From a virus: a stretch of 29,499 nucleotides of DNA. Position numbers and translations under genes: made by a program. The stretch's first letter is position 1. Each line of letters begins with the position of its first letter. The notes under the pieces are model-generated. The model was not told the DNA's origin. It did not search any database and saw nothing but the letters and a program-made list of their open reading frames with translations. The stretch is taken from positions 1 to 29,499 of IMG/VR virus record IMGVR_UViG_3300005293_000048. One strand, given 5' to 3'. This document shows positions 4,710 through 11,631 of the stretch, in pieces.

Positions 4710-4869
4710 CGCCCGCCTCCACTGCCGCCAGCACGTCTGTGACCGTCTTCGATGACGCGACCGAGGCTCGGTAACCTTCCGGCTGCTCAGCCCACGGACG
4801 CGCACCTACACGGAGCGCCACCATATCCCGGTGCAGAATCTCTGCGACCTTTTCAGCTTTGGTTGGCAC
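4702..4869 (-). CDS. Small phage protein, 55 aa
   Basis: This gene fills the space between two well-supported neighbours, overlapping both (17 nt upstream, 8 nt downstream). From a GTG at 4869 it reads MPTKAEKVAEILHRDMVALR, then GARPWAEQPEGYRASV and a helical C-terminus TVTDVLAAVEAGDD. The composition is protein-like and other frames here are not. GTG is favoured because no ATG lies at the junction. No family recognised. Confidence 0.68.
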   Translation of the reverse strand: MPTKAEKVAEILHRDMVALRVGARPWAEQPEGYRASVASSKTVTDVLAAVEAGDD

Positions 4870-5101
4870 GGCGAATCCCCGCTTCTAGGTGCTTCTGTCC
4901 GAGGTCTACGCCGTCCTGGTACTTCTTAACGACCCAGTACTTCGCGCCGATGGACTCGTGCCAGCAGAACACCAGCCACCGCCCGAAGACGACCTTGTGA
5001 ATGGCCCACGCCGACTCAGACCGCGCCGCCCGCGCGTTGCGCTCCAGGAATGCCAGCAGCCCCCCGGTACGCGGAGTCCGGTCAATTTCAGCCCTTGCCA
5101 T
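4853..5101 (-). CDS. Small phage protein, 82 aa
   Basis: A basic N-terminal helix-rich part (GLLAFLERNARAARSESAWA) is followed by a Trp/Tyr-rich stretch (GRWLVFCWHESIGAKYWVVK) and a polar tail. The hydrophobic segment is broken by His, Glu and Lys, so it is not a convincing membrane span. ATG 5101 has GGAG about 8 nt upstream and overlaps the preceding gene by 14 nt. No family recognised. Confidence 0.78.
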   Translation of the reverse strand: MARAEIDRTPRTGGLLAFLERNARAARSESAWAIHKVVFGRWLVFCWHESIGAKYWVVKKYQDGVDLGQKHLEAGIRRANQS

Positions 5102-5273
5102 AGCGCTTCTCCGCTCGTTCCTCGCCCAGGGCGTACCCGATCAGAAAGATATCCTTAAATTGCTGCGGAACGTCCACTGAAACGTCACCTTCCGCCACAT
5201 TCATGAAAAGAATCTGATAATTTATCCAGCCAGCCTTTACGGCGACCGTCTTGCTCTGCTCACTCTGAGCCAT
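5088..5273 (-). CDS. Small phage protein, 61 aa
   Basis: The protein begins MAQSEQSKTVAVKAGWINYQ; the middle (VSVDVPQQFKDIFLIGYALG) looks like a strand-helix unit and the end is basic (GEERAEKRYGKG). No recognised domain. The start at 5273 overlaps the upstream gene by 14 nt, in keeping with the operon's packing. Confidence 0.78.
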   Translation of the reverse strand: MAQSEQSKTVAVKAGWINYQILFMNVAEGDVSVDVPQQFKDIFLIGYALGEERAEKRYGKG

Positions 5274-5607
5274 TTCGTCTCTCTTTCAGTATTGCTTGGA
5301 CGCGCTTTCTTTCGCGCGGTGAGGGGGACCGACCCCCAGTGAATTCGTAGCCCTGGTATGTCCGATCCAGCTTGGCAACCGCCCGCTGGAATTGGTCCTT
5401 CCAGTATGCCAGTTCTTCCTCGCTTTCCGCTAGTTCAGCGTCCGCTGCCGCCTGTCCACGCTCGAAGGCTTCCGCCTCCACGCCCTCCAGCCAGAGGTCG
5501 AACAGTTCCTCACGGCGCAGGCGGGCTTGAGGCGTCTGCACACCCGCAGCCAGCACCGCCTCTAGAATGTCCTCGGGCTTAGGCTGGTACTTCTCCGTCC
5601 ACGTCAT
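5260..5607 (-). CDS. Helical phage protein, 115 aa
   Basis: Residues 25-85 are almost continuous charged helix (ARLRREELFDLWLEGVEAEA; ELAESEEELAYWKDQFQRAV), likely a coiled coil, followed by a Ser/Pro/Arg-rich linker and a basic tail (RERKRVQAILKERRNGSE). ATG 5607 overlaps the TGA of the upstream gene by 4 nt. I recognise no family; an oligomerising or adaptor protein is a fair guess only. Confidence 0.82.
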   Translation of the reverse strand: MTWTEKYQPKPEDILEAVLAAGVQTPQARLRREELFDLWLEGVEAEAFERGQAAADAELAESEEELAYWKDQFQRAVAKLDRTYQGYEFTGGRSPSPRERKRVQAILKERRNGSE

Positions 5608-5819
5608 CCCACGTACCGTGCCTTCCGTACAACCTGGATACGAGCACCCGTAGAAGCTAGTTGGTCGGCTTTCCGTATCGCGGCGTCCTTCCCCTCCGCT
5701 GTGTCCGGAAAAGTCTCAACACCCAGCCAATAGGACTCGCGATAATCTGTTTCGTACTTTTGGACAACCAGAATGTGCGTGTTGGACCGCTGAGGGGTGT
5801 AAATCACTTCGTCACTCAT
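5604..5819 (-). CDS. Small phage protein, 71 aa
   Basis: A strand-rich fold: MSDEVIYTPQRSNTHILVVQ, then a helix (EGKDAAIRKADQLA) and a final strand (ARIQVVRKARYVG). The alpha/beta layout is clear but the family is not recognised. ATG 5819 is selected because GGGAGG lies 6 nt upstream; the longer frame from 5864 overlaps well-supported sequence of the next gene. Confidence 0.8.
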   Translation of the reverse strand: MSDEVIYTPQRSNTHILVVQKYETDYRESYWLGVETFPDTAEGKDAAIRKADQLASTGARIQVVRKARYVG

Positions 5820-6051
5820 CTTCAGCCTCCCGGCGAATGTACGGGTTATCCGCGCGTGCGGCACGTTTCATTTCGCCGCCGATGACACCCTCCAGGTGCT
5901 CCACGGCAGCGTCCCAGGCTCTCTCCTGCTCAGACGCCAGCCAGCGGTCGAATTCCTCGAACCCCTCGTCATGCTGCGGCTCGACGTGAGAGGCATACCA
6001 CATCCCGTAGGCGTGGCGCACCGTTTCTCTCTTCGGGGTGTGACTAGTCAT
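5812..6051 (-). CDS. Small phage protein, 79 aa
   Basis: The protein starts MTSHTPKRETVRHAYGMWYA, then a long helix-forming stretch with Trp and acidic residues (EEFDRWLASEQERAWDAAVE) and a basic end. It resembles the short helical proteins often encoded in phage accessory operons; no function is known to me. ATG 6051 has AGGA upstream and overlaps the next upstream gene by 8 nt. Confidence 0.8.
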   Translation of the reverse strand: MTSHTPKRETVRHAYGMWYASHVEPQHDEGFEEFDRWLASEQERAWDAAVEHLEGVIGGEMKRAARADNPYIRREAEDE

Positions 6052-6223
6052 AGACTTCCTCCCACTCGGTCTTGACGCGGCGCACGAGGGTGACGTGCTT
6101 CGACTCCGCCGCATACGCACGCGCCAGCGCTTCGGGCATGTTCTCTTGTACCACGAACCGGTCAGGGCCGTGCGCCTCTTCGGAAAGCCGAATGCGATTG
6201 CCGTACTCGTACTCGACGCCCAT
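6044..6223 (-). CDS. Small phage protein, 59 aa
   Basis: Reads MGVEYEYGNRIRLSEEAHGP, then DRFVVQENMPEALARAYAAE and VTLVRRVKTEWEEVYD. It is strand-rich with a central helix. ATG 6223 shares its A with the upstream stop (TGATG) and is preceded by AAGGGG; the stop overlaps the next gene by 8 nt. Composition and coupling support it strongly despite its size. Function unknown. Confidence 0.8.
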   Translation of the reverse strand: MGVEYEYGNRIRLSEEAHGPDRFVVQENMPEALARAYAAESKHVTLVRRVKTEWEEVYD

Positions 6224-6378
6224 CAGACTAGCCCCTTCCGCCAGTCTTCGACCATCCAGCCGACCGTATCAGCGAAGTCGCCGTAGTCGGCTGTGGTCTC
6301 CACTTCGTCCCACAGTACCGCGACCTTAGCGATCCACGCCTCAGCATCCTCACCAGGAGCATCAACTTTTTCATTCAT
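6223..6378 (-). CDS. First gene of the 11-gene leftward operon, 51 aa
   Basis: Reads MNEKVDAPGEDAEAWIAKVA, then VLWDEVETTADYGDFADTV and a Trp-rich end. It is acidic and helical, no family recognised. An in-frame ATG at 6387 lies inside the -10 box (6386-6391) and cannot be used, so ATG 6378, 7 nt past the -10, is the start, giving a leaderless mRNA. Its TGA overlaps the ATG of the next gene by 1 nt. Confidence 0.78.
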   Translation of the reverse strand: MNEKVDAPGEDAEAWIAKVAVLWDEVETTADYGDFADTVGWMVEDWRKGLV

Positions 6379-6385
6379 AAGGTTC

Positions 6386-6414
6386 ATCCTATCAGTTCAG
6401 TACATCACTGTCAA
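6386..6414 (-). promoter_or_regulatory. Near-consensus promoter of the 11-gene operon
   Basis: Minus strand: TTGACA (6414-6409), 17 nt, TAGGAT (6391-6386). The -35 overlaps the TGA stop of the upstream gene (6411-6413). Confidence 0.8.
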
Positions 6415-6689
6415 GCCGCGAAGCCTTCATTCTCCCCGAAGCAGCGTACACACTCTACCTTCCAGCGAGGCCACCCGAAGGTTATAGTCTCGGAGAGAAT
6501 CTTCGCCCAGCGTCCACACCCTCGGCAGCGTACACGGTACTTGCCCGCCCGCACCTTCGAAGGCATCGGCGCTACCCGTACAGATGCAGCGGTGGTAGAG
6601 AAGCTGGCCTGGGGGATAACGCCTGTGGTGGCGGTCGTAGTGTACGACCACGTTACGGTGATGTTATTGCCTGACCACCCGACAGTCAT
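6411..6689 (-). CDS. Zinc-ribbon-like small protein, 92 aa
   Basis: The C-terminal half has two CxxC pairs about 25 residues apart (CRGCGRWAKIL and ECVRCFGE), the layout of a zinc ribbon. The N-terminal half (TVGWSGNNITVTWSYTTTAT) is Thr/Val-rich and beta-like. A shorter start at the internal Met 42 (6566) would leave just the zinc ribbon. The ATG at 6689 is kept because it lies 15 nt after the upstream stop with a GGTGG-like site. A CTGTCGGGTGG word is repeated on either side of the start. Nucleic-acid binding is likely for the ribbon, but no partner can be named. Confidence 0.68.
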   Translation of the reverse strand: MTVGWSGNNITVTWSYTTTATTGVIPQASFSTTAASVRVAPMPSKVRAGKYRVRCRGCGRWAKILSETITFGWPRWKVECVRCFGENEGFAA

Positions 6690-6704
6690 AGTGCCACCCG
6701 ACAG

Positions 6705-7034
6705 TCAGCTATCAGTGAGGAGCTTGCCGCCCACACGTTGAACCTCCGCCAGTGCTTCCTCGCGCGTCGGGAACCCGTTGCGAGACATCATCCACTCGTC
6801 ATCCCAGATAGGCGAGGGGATGAACCGAATTTCTGGTGCATCATCACCAACTTGCACGGTGCACATATGCACAATCCAGCGATCCGCCAGCGCTGACGCA
6901 TCCGCGTATGACTTCTGCGTAGCTTCAGCGATTTCCCGAATACGGAACTCGCGGTAGTGCTGCGCAACGCGCTCGTATCGGTCCCACCCGACTTTGATCT
7001 TTCGAGGTTTCCGGAAGAATTCAAGCAGCTTCAT
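6705..7034 (-). CDS. Phage protein of unknown function, 109 aa
   Basis: The basic N-terminus (MKLLEFFRKPRKIKVGWDRY) leads into a helix (FRIREIAEATQKSYADASAL), then a strand-rich half (WIVHMCTVQVGDDAPEIRFI) and a C-terminal helix (TREEALAEVQRVGG). The IAEATQKSYADASALADRW segment has an HTH-like helix pattern but is not convincing. ATG 7034 shares its A with the upstream stop (TGATG), a coupled pair. No family recognised. Confidence 0.8.
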   Translation of the reverse strand: MKLLEFFRKPRKIKVGWDRYERVAQHYREFRIREIAEATQKSYADASALADRWIVHMCTVQVGDDAPEIRFIPSPIWDDEWMMSRNGFPTREEALAEVQRVGGKLLTDS

Positions 7035-7384
7035 CAGACGACCGTAGGCTGGAATGCTGCCACAACCGTGTCATAGTTGACGCGCGTGCGAGTGACGCGG
7101 ACGTACCGTCCGCCCAGTTCCGCTTCCGCATCCGCGAGCGCTTTCGCCCACCCGTCCGGGTGCCCATCGATGCTCTCGGTGTCCCAGGCATTGATAACCC
7201 ACGGCGCGTCGGGCGCGTCAGCCGTGATACCCCAAATGATCAGTACGTCCATGCTACTATCCTTCTTCGATTCGATGGTTGAGGGTTCAAAAAGTTTAGG
7301 CTCACGCGGCGGGGCGGGGAGTCCGTTCTCCACATCCAGGCGGCGTTCGCGGTACTTCTCCGCGTCATACCCATAATCTGCCAT
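7034..7384 (-). CDS. Phage protein of unknown function, 116 aa, leaderless
   Basis: The protein starts MADYGYDAEKYRERRLDVEN, has a Pro-rich linker, then an alpha/beta part (MDVLIIWGITADAPDAPWVI; GWAKALADAEAELGGRYVRV). No family recognised. The frame is open to 7471, but ATG 7384 sits 6 nt past the TACAGT box of a good promoter, so the leaderless start is chosen. It is the first gene of a three-gene leftward operon, divergent from the virion genes. Confidence 0.82.
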   Translation of the reverse strand: MADYGYDAEKYRERRLDVENGLPAPPREPKLFEPSTIESKKDSSMDVLIIWGITADAPDAPWVINAWDTESIDGHPDGWAKALADAEAELGGRYVRVTRTRVNYDTVVAAFQPTVV

Positions 7385-7390
7385 GCCGCC

Positions 7391-7419
7391 ACTGTACACC
7401 TTCCGCCCCTTACCCGCAA
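7391..7419 (-). promoter_or_regulatory. Leftward promoter, leaderless type
   Basis: Minus strand: TTGCGG (7419-7414), 17 nt, TACAGT (7396-7391), then 6 nt to the ATG at 7384. Confidence 0.65.
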
Positions 7420-7469
7420 CTCCAAACCTCAGGTTGGCGTTGTATGATAATATGGAGCAGGAGGTAGTC

Positions 7470-7754
7470 ATGTCAGACTTTAGCGATCAGTGGAATGTGC
7501 CCGGTAACATGCACTACCAGCCGGAAACTCCGGTCGATACCGTTCTACGTGCTGTCACGGACTACATGCTCCGGGGCTACTGGCTGGCGTATGATCTAGA
7601 CGGAAATCTAGCCTTCGTATCTAACCAAAATAATGCGGATGGGGTCCTCATCGGAGCCGATCCTGATGACACAGACGTGATCATCTACGGCAATGAAACC
7701 ACCGAATTCGAATTCGACGGTGTAGGAACCATTTCGATTGTGAGATATAGCTGA
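7470..7754 (+). CDS. Probable accessory virion protein, 94 aa
   Basis: An acidic, strand-rich protein (MSDFSDQWNVPGNMHYQPET; YWLAYDLDGNLAFVSNQNNA). No family recognised. ATG 7470 is selected because AGGAGG (7459-7464) lies 5 nt upstream; the frame is open further up through the promoter region. The TGA shares its A with the ATG of the next gene (TGATG), and the three genes 7470-8775 are coupled. Position before the terminase and coupling to a likely decoration protein suggest a virion role; this is inference. AT-rich TATGATAAT (7442-7450) may be its -10. Confidence 0.75.
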   Translation: MSDFSDQWNVPGNMHYQPETPVDTVLRAVTDYMLRGYWLAYDLDGNLAFVSNQNNADGVLIGADPDDTDVIIYGNETTEFEFDGVGTISIVRYS

Positions 7755-7960
7755 TGCCTGGAGAATTTCGTGTACGTATCCTCTCCCCCGAGGCTGCGGA
7801 CGAACGTTATGTGCTGAAGTCCGACGTGGACCAGGATGGACCCCCCTCGGTGCTCTTCGTTCAGCCTACCACCCCCGACGCCGAGCTTGGCGTCCCGTAT
7901 CTCTGGGTAGACACTAGCCAGACTGGAAAATTCACCTTTTGGGTTGAGGACGGAAACTGA
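7754..7960 (+). CDS. Small virion-associated protein, 68 aa
   Basis: The C-terminal half (FVQPTTPDAELGVPYLWVDT, then GKFTFWVEDGN) follows a pattern frequent in phage fibre and neck-associated proteins: a VQ-PT-P start, a Gly-x-Pro-Tyr-Leu-Trp-Val-Asp-Thr core and a final aromatic strand. The N-terminus (RVRILSPEAADERYVLKSDV) looks like a connector. Start and stop both overlap the neighbours (TGATG), so it is translated with them. A structural role is likely; which structure is unknown. Confidence 0.72.
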   Translation: MPGEFRVRILSPEAADERYVLKSDVDQDGPPSVLFVQPTTPDAELGVPYLWVDTSQTGKFTFWVEDGN

Positions 7961-8775
7961 TGACTCTTTACAACGCTTTCGGAGACCTCCGCACGCAGAA
8001 CACGGCAGTGGGCGGACCCGTCACCACCGCCACTCTTGGCGTCACCGTGGGGTCTACCCTTGAAATTGACACCGCCGACTCATCTGGCGTGCTGTTTTAC
8101 CTCCGCGCAGGCGGTGCGGCGGGCGGTGTGATTGTGGTTGAAGGCATCATCAACCTTAGCGATACGCCCTCGTGGGCTCCCGTCAACGTTGTCCGCATGG
8201 ATGCGGCCCCCGCCGTACTGACAGGCACACTAACCACGCTAGCAGCTAGCACCGGATACCGATACCGCGTAGACACAAACGGTCTCACGAGAATTCGACT
8301 CCGCGTCACCACCGTTCTCGGTGCTGCGATTGCTGCAATCGCATACCAGAAGCATATCGATGCGGAACCACTATTCTCCGTCAACGTCCCTTCAGGTACA
8401 CAGCCTATTTCCGGTTCGGTATCTGCTACCTCTACCCCCATCGCGGGTACCCCCCTTTCGCTAGTCACGGCTGCTACTACTAACCTTACGTCGATCAAGG
8501 CTACGGCAGGTACGCTATTCGAACTCTCCATTTCGAATCCGACCGCCACCCCCGCATTCGTCAAGCTCTACAACAAGGCTAGCGCCCCCGTTGTTGCTAC
8601 CGATGTCCCGATTGCGACCATCCCCATCGCAGCCGGTGCCTTTCAGGCGGTTGACCTTGGGGCCATTGGTAAGCGCTTCGCCCTAGGCATCGCTGTCGCC
8701 GTCACAGGAGCCGCTATCGCTACTGACGCCACCGCCACTGTCGCAGGTATTCAGATTCACGGAACATACATCTGA
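7960..8775 (+). CDS. Probable virion decoration or surface protein, 271 aa
   Basis: The protein is Thr/Ala/Val-rich and almost all beta. Residues 1-130 form one strand-rich unit. Residues about 150-271 (SIKATAGTLFELSISNPTAT; FVKLYNKASAPVVATDVPIA; KRFALGIAVAVTGAAIATDA) match a module seen in many phage structural proteins, with the signature KLYNKASAPxxxTD. That module is usually annotated as a virion structural protein; I do not know an assigned biochemical function. There are no membrane segments. It is the last gene of a three-gene coupled set and ends 64 nt before the terminase gene. Confidence 0.75.
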   Translation: MTLYNAFGDLRTQNTAVGGPVTTATLGVTVGSTLEIDTADSSGVLFYLRAGGAAGGVIVVEGIINLSDTPSWAPVNVVRMDAAPAVLTGTLTTLAASTGYRYRVDTNGLTRIRLRVTTVLGAAIAAIAYQKHIDAEPLFSVNVPSGTQPISGSVSATSTPIAGTPLSLVTAATTNLTSIKATAGTLFELSISNPTATPAFVKLYNKASAPVVATDVPIATIPIAAGAFQAVDLGAIGKRFALGIAVAVTGAAIATDATATVAGIQIHGTYI

Positions 8776-8792
8776 TTACTAGCATCCCCGTA

Positions 8793-8840
8793 TAGTACCA
8801 AAAAATCACTCAGTGCAGGGCTGATACAATAGTGGTACTA
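8793..8840 (+). promoter_or_regulatory. Terminase promoter flanked by an inverted repeat
   Basis: Extended -10 box TGATACAAT (8822-8830) with the ATG 9 nt further on, so the leader is very short. It is bracketed by an 8-bp perfect inverted repeat, TAGTACCA (8793-8800) and TGGTACTA (8833-8840), the second arm reaching the start codon. The arms share GGTA(C) with the operator candidates at 87 and 2551. No good -35 is seen. Confidence 0.5.
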
Positions 8841-11137
8841 TGAACGATCCCTTTGCCGCCCTGGAACCTGATCCGGACAAGATGTCCATCATGGAGCAGA
8901 TCGCGCTGCTCCCTGAAGACGAGCAAGAGGCCGCTCTCGAAGGACTGGACCCGGAGTCCGTCCGGTGGGACTGGTCTCTTTGGTCGCGCCCGCAGCAGGT
9001 TCCGCCGAAGGACGACTCGTGGGACGTAGGGCTTGCGCTCGCAGGTCGTGGATTTGGTAAGACCAGAATGGCCTCGGAGTGGGTTCGTGAGAAGGCAAAG
9101 ATGCCTACCAACGAACCGCTCCGATTCCTCCTTGTAGCCCGTACCGCCGCAGACGTTCGAGAAGTTATCGTTGAAGGTGAAGCTCTAGCTCTTGACACCC
9201 CCGTAGCCTCCCCCACGTCCCCTACCGGCTTCACCCCCATCGGGAAGCTGAAGAAGGGAGACATTGTTGTCGGCGGAGACGGCAATCCCGCCACCGTCAC
9301 GAACGCCTTCCCGGTCCTGCATAACCGCCCCTGCTATGCGGTACAGGTCGCCGGGGAGTCCGAGCCTATTATTGCGGACGGCAACCACAAGTGGCTCGTA
9401 CGCCGCCGCCACGGGCATTGGGGCACCGGACGATTCTCCAAGAAGAAGTACGTCATGACGACCGAGGAAATCCTTGCAGACCTTGACCGCCGCTACTATA
9501 TCGAGCCGGTTGAAGTTCAGGGCGAGGACGACATCTACCTCCGCTATACCCCGTACAACGTCGGCCTGATCCTGGGCGAACAGCCTAAGGATACCGAATA
9601 CACCGACCACACCGCCGAAACGCGCACGATCCCTGAGGACTACTTCTGGGCGGACCCGAAGACACGCGAGATTGTGCTGCGAGGCATTCTGGACGCCCGT
9701 CAGATTCCCGGCGAGGCTCACGAGATTCCTGGCACCACAACTACGCTGATTCGCCGCGATATTCGTCGTCTGGCTGCGTCCCTCGGGTATACGACCGGAG
9801 AATACACCCGCACTCAAGAACGGCCCTACGGCACCGCCTCGTGGAAGACTACACGCTTCGCTCGCAAGGGGGCGCTACGTGCGATTCAGTCTATCAAGCG
9901 TGTTGCGTCCGTGCCGGTGCGTTGTATCGAAGTCAACAGCCCCGACCACACATTCCTGATCCACAATACCTACGTCAAGACGCACAACAGCGGTATCATC
10001 GCCGTTTCCCCGCCAAGTGAGCGCCCCGAGTATCGACCGTCCATCCGACGCCTCATCTGGCCCAACGGTGCGCAGGCCTTCTGCACGTCTGCGGACGAGC
10101 CTGACTCCCTCCGTGGTGTGCAGGCACACTACGCCTGGGGTGACGAGCTTGCAGCGTGGCGTCAGCCTACAAAGGAGGGCGAGCTTTCCGCGTGGGATAA
10201 CCTTCGTATCGCGACCCGTCTGGGACGCAACCCGCAGATTCTTGCTACCACTACGCCTAAGCGCGTGAAGGTGCTGTTCGATCTACTCGAAGAGAAGAAG
10301 AAGAATCCGCGCATTTGGACCACGAACGGTTCAACCTTCGACAACGCCGGTAACCTTGCCGGGGCCTATATGGACGCCATTACCGGCGTGTACGGCGGAA
10401 CCAGCCTAGCTCTTCAGGAGCTTTACGGAAACATGCTGGAAGCCGTTGAAGGTGCGCTCTGGACTGACGAGATGATTGACGCCAGCCGCACCGACGAGCT
10501 TACCGCTATGAGTAATCTCCGCATCATCGGTGTGGACCCGACTGTGGCTGAAGAGCCTGGTGACGAATGTGGAATCGTAGTAGTTTCCGCAAGCGTTGAC
10601 AAGGACCTCTACCGACGCCACGCTTATGTTCTCGAAGATGCTTCAGTGCAAGGCTCCCCTCAGGTGTGGGCACAGAAGGTCGTGGAGATGCACATGCGAT
10701 GGGGCGCTCCCATCGTAGCCGAGGTCAACCAGGGTGGTGCGCTCGTAAAGAACGCTATCCACCAGATTGACCCCAGCATCCCGGTTTATGAGGTCCACTC
10801 AAAGGTCGGAAAGAAACTACGCGCAGAGCCTATTGTACTCGCCTACCAGCAGGGTCGCGTTCACCACTTTGGCCGTCACGTCGATCTGGAAACCCAGATG
10901 GTTACGTGGGAGCCCGAGTCAACCCGCAAATCGCCAGACCGCATTGACGCCCTCGTCCACGCGCTCACGGCACTGCTGATCGAACCTCCTAAGGGATTCT
11001 GGGCAGGCCCCATCCGCGCCAAGGGTGTAGCCGACCGTCAGATCAACCTAGGCGGGCTCAGAAACCGTACCGCTCGTACGGCACCAAGAGCCACAGGGTT
11101 CGGCGGTTTTTCGATTGGAGGCAACAGAAAGCGATGA
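8840..11137 (+). CDS. Terminase large subunit (ATPase-nuclease) interrupted by an intein
   Basis: This is the motor that packages DNA into the prohead and cuts it. The precursor is 765 aa; after removal of the 269-aa intein (residues 115-383) the enzyme is 496 aa, normal for the family. ATPase motifs: Walker A LAGRGFGKT (K74), Walker B AWGDEL (D435, E436; 166 and 167 after splicing), coupling motif LATTTPKR. RNase H-like nuclease acids: D566 (IGVDPT), E628 (AEVNQGG) and D703 (PDRIDALVHAL). The joined site reads VIVEGE/SGIIAV, a usual terminase sequence just after the first ATPase strand. The gene is followed with a 4-nt overlap by an HTH gene. A second ATPase-only relative lies at 12237-12842. 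Confidence 0.96.
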   Translation: MNDPFAALEPDPDKMSIMEQIALLPEDEQEAALEGLDPESVRWDWSLWSRPQQVPPKDDSWDVGLALAGRGFGKTRMASEWVREKAKMPTNEPLRFLLVARTAADVREVIVEGEALALDTPVASPTSPTGFTPIGKLKKGDIVVGGDGNPATVTNAFPVLHNRPCYAVQVAGESEPIIADGNHKWLVRRRHGHWGTGRFSKKKYVMTTEEILADLDRRYYIEPVEVQGEDDIYLRYTPYNVGLILGEQPKDTEYTDHTAETRTIPEDYFWADPKTREIVLRGILDARQIPGEAHEIPGTTTTLIRRDIRRLAASLGYTTGEYTRTQERPYGTASWKTTRFARKGALRAIQSIKRVASVPVRCIEVNSPDHTFLIHNTYVKTHNSGIIAVSPPSERPEYRPSIRRLIWPNGAQAFCTSADEPDSLRGVQAHYAWGDELAAWRQPTKEGELSAWDNLRIATRLGRNPQILATTTPKRVKVLFDLLEEKKKNPRIWTTNGSTFDNAGNLAGAYMDAITGVYGGTSLALQELYGNMLEAVEGALWTDEMIDASRTDELTAMSNLRIIGVDPTVAEEPGDECGIVVVSASVDKDLYRRHAYVLEDASVQGSPQVWAQKVVEMHMRWGAPIVAEVNQGGALVKNAIHQIDPSIPVYEVHSKVGKKLRAEPIVLAYQQGRVHHFGRHVDLETQMVTWEPESTRKSPDRIDALVHALTALLIEPPKGFWAGPIRAKGVADRQINLGGLRNRTARTAPRATGFGGFSIGGNRKR
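9182..9988 (+). mobile_element. Intein in the terminase, degenerate LAGLIDADG insert
   Basis: The intein starts with Ala (ALALDTPVASPTSPTGF, block A) and ends ...THN before Ser 384 (blocks F and G: HTFLIHNTYVKTHN). Block B is DGNHKWLV, keeping the His. At 269 aa it is too long for a minimal intein and short for a full homing-endonuclease intein. The middle keeps a LAGLIDADG-like layout: PYNVGLILGEQ, then IPEDYFWADPKTREIVLRGILDARQ. The acidic residues expected in LGDG and LLDxDG are lost (GEQ and DARQ), so splicing is probably active but DNA cutting is probably not. An Ala1 start implies the alternative splicing route without an N-terminal thioester. Confidence 0.92.
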
Positions 11138-11631
11138 CTAGACGATCAGCGCGTGGGCAATCCCTCCCCACACATGAAATCAATTTCCTAAACGAACTCG
11201 AAGGATACGAGCTATTTGCGCGTGCGCGTATGCTGTACGCTCAGGGGTGGACGCTGCGTTCCATCGGAGAGGCGTTTGAGCCGCCGCGTGCGCGCTCAAC
11301 CGTCCGATACTGGATCAACAGTCCCATTCCCATTGCGTCCGCGCACACGTCCCTTCCGACCGCACCCGTTCCGGTGCTTGCTACCGCTTCAGCAGCCGCC
11401 CGCATCCCGCGTCGGCACCTGACGCCGACCGAGTACTCGAAGATTGCTGAACTAGCACCCCTGGCTCGGAAGTACCGTGCGACTATGAATCCGGGCCACC
11501 AAAGTGCCCGAGCGAATAGAGAACTCACGGAACTGTGTGTTAGACTGCATCACACCGAGCGTGTCACGATCCGTGACCTTGCGGATGCCGCATCCGTAAG
11601 TTACCGCGCTATGGCCCGGAGAGTAAGTTGA
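11134..11631 (+). CDS. Two-HTH DNA-binding protein, possible terminase small subunit, 165 aa
   Basis: An N-terminal HTH (AQGWTLRSIGEAFEPPRARS), a Pro/Ala linker, the conserved segment YSKIAELAPLARKYRAT, and a C-terminal HTH (RVTIRDLADAASVSYRAMAR). The same order occurs in the 562-1161 product, so the two are probable paralogues. ATG 11134 overlaps the terminase TGA (ATGA), and no other small-terminase candidate is seen. The position therefore suggests DNA recognition for packaging, but a transcription factor is equally possible. The next gene starts with a TTG overlapping this stop (TTGA). Confidence 0.72.
   Translation: MTRRSARGQSLPTHEINFLNELEGYELFARARMLYAQGWTLRSIGEAFEPPRARSTVRYWINSPIPIASAHTSLPTAPVPVLATASAAARIPRRHLTPTEYSKIAELAPLARKYRATMNPGHQSARANRELTELCVRLHHTERVTIRDLADAASVSYRAMARRVS

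Noticed and set aside
9185-9817. 210-aa minus-strand frame opposite the intein
   Set aside because: Shadow frame; the plus strand carries the intein blocks and splice residues.
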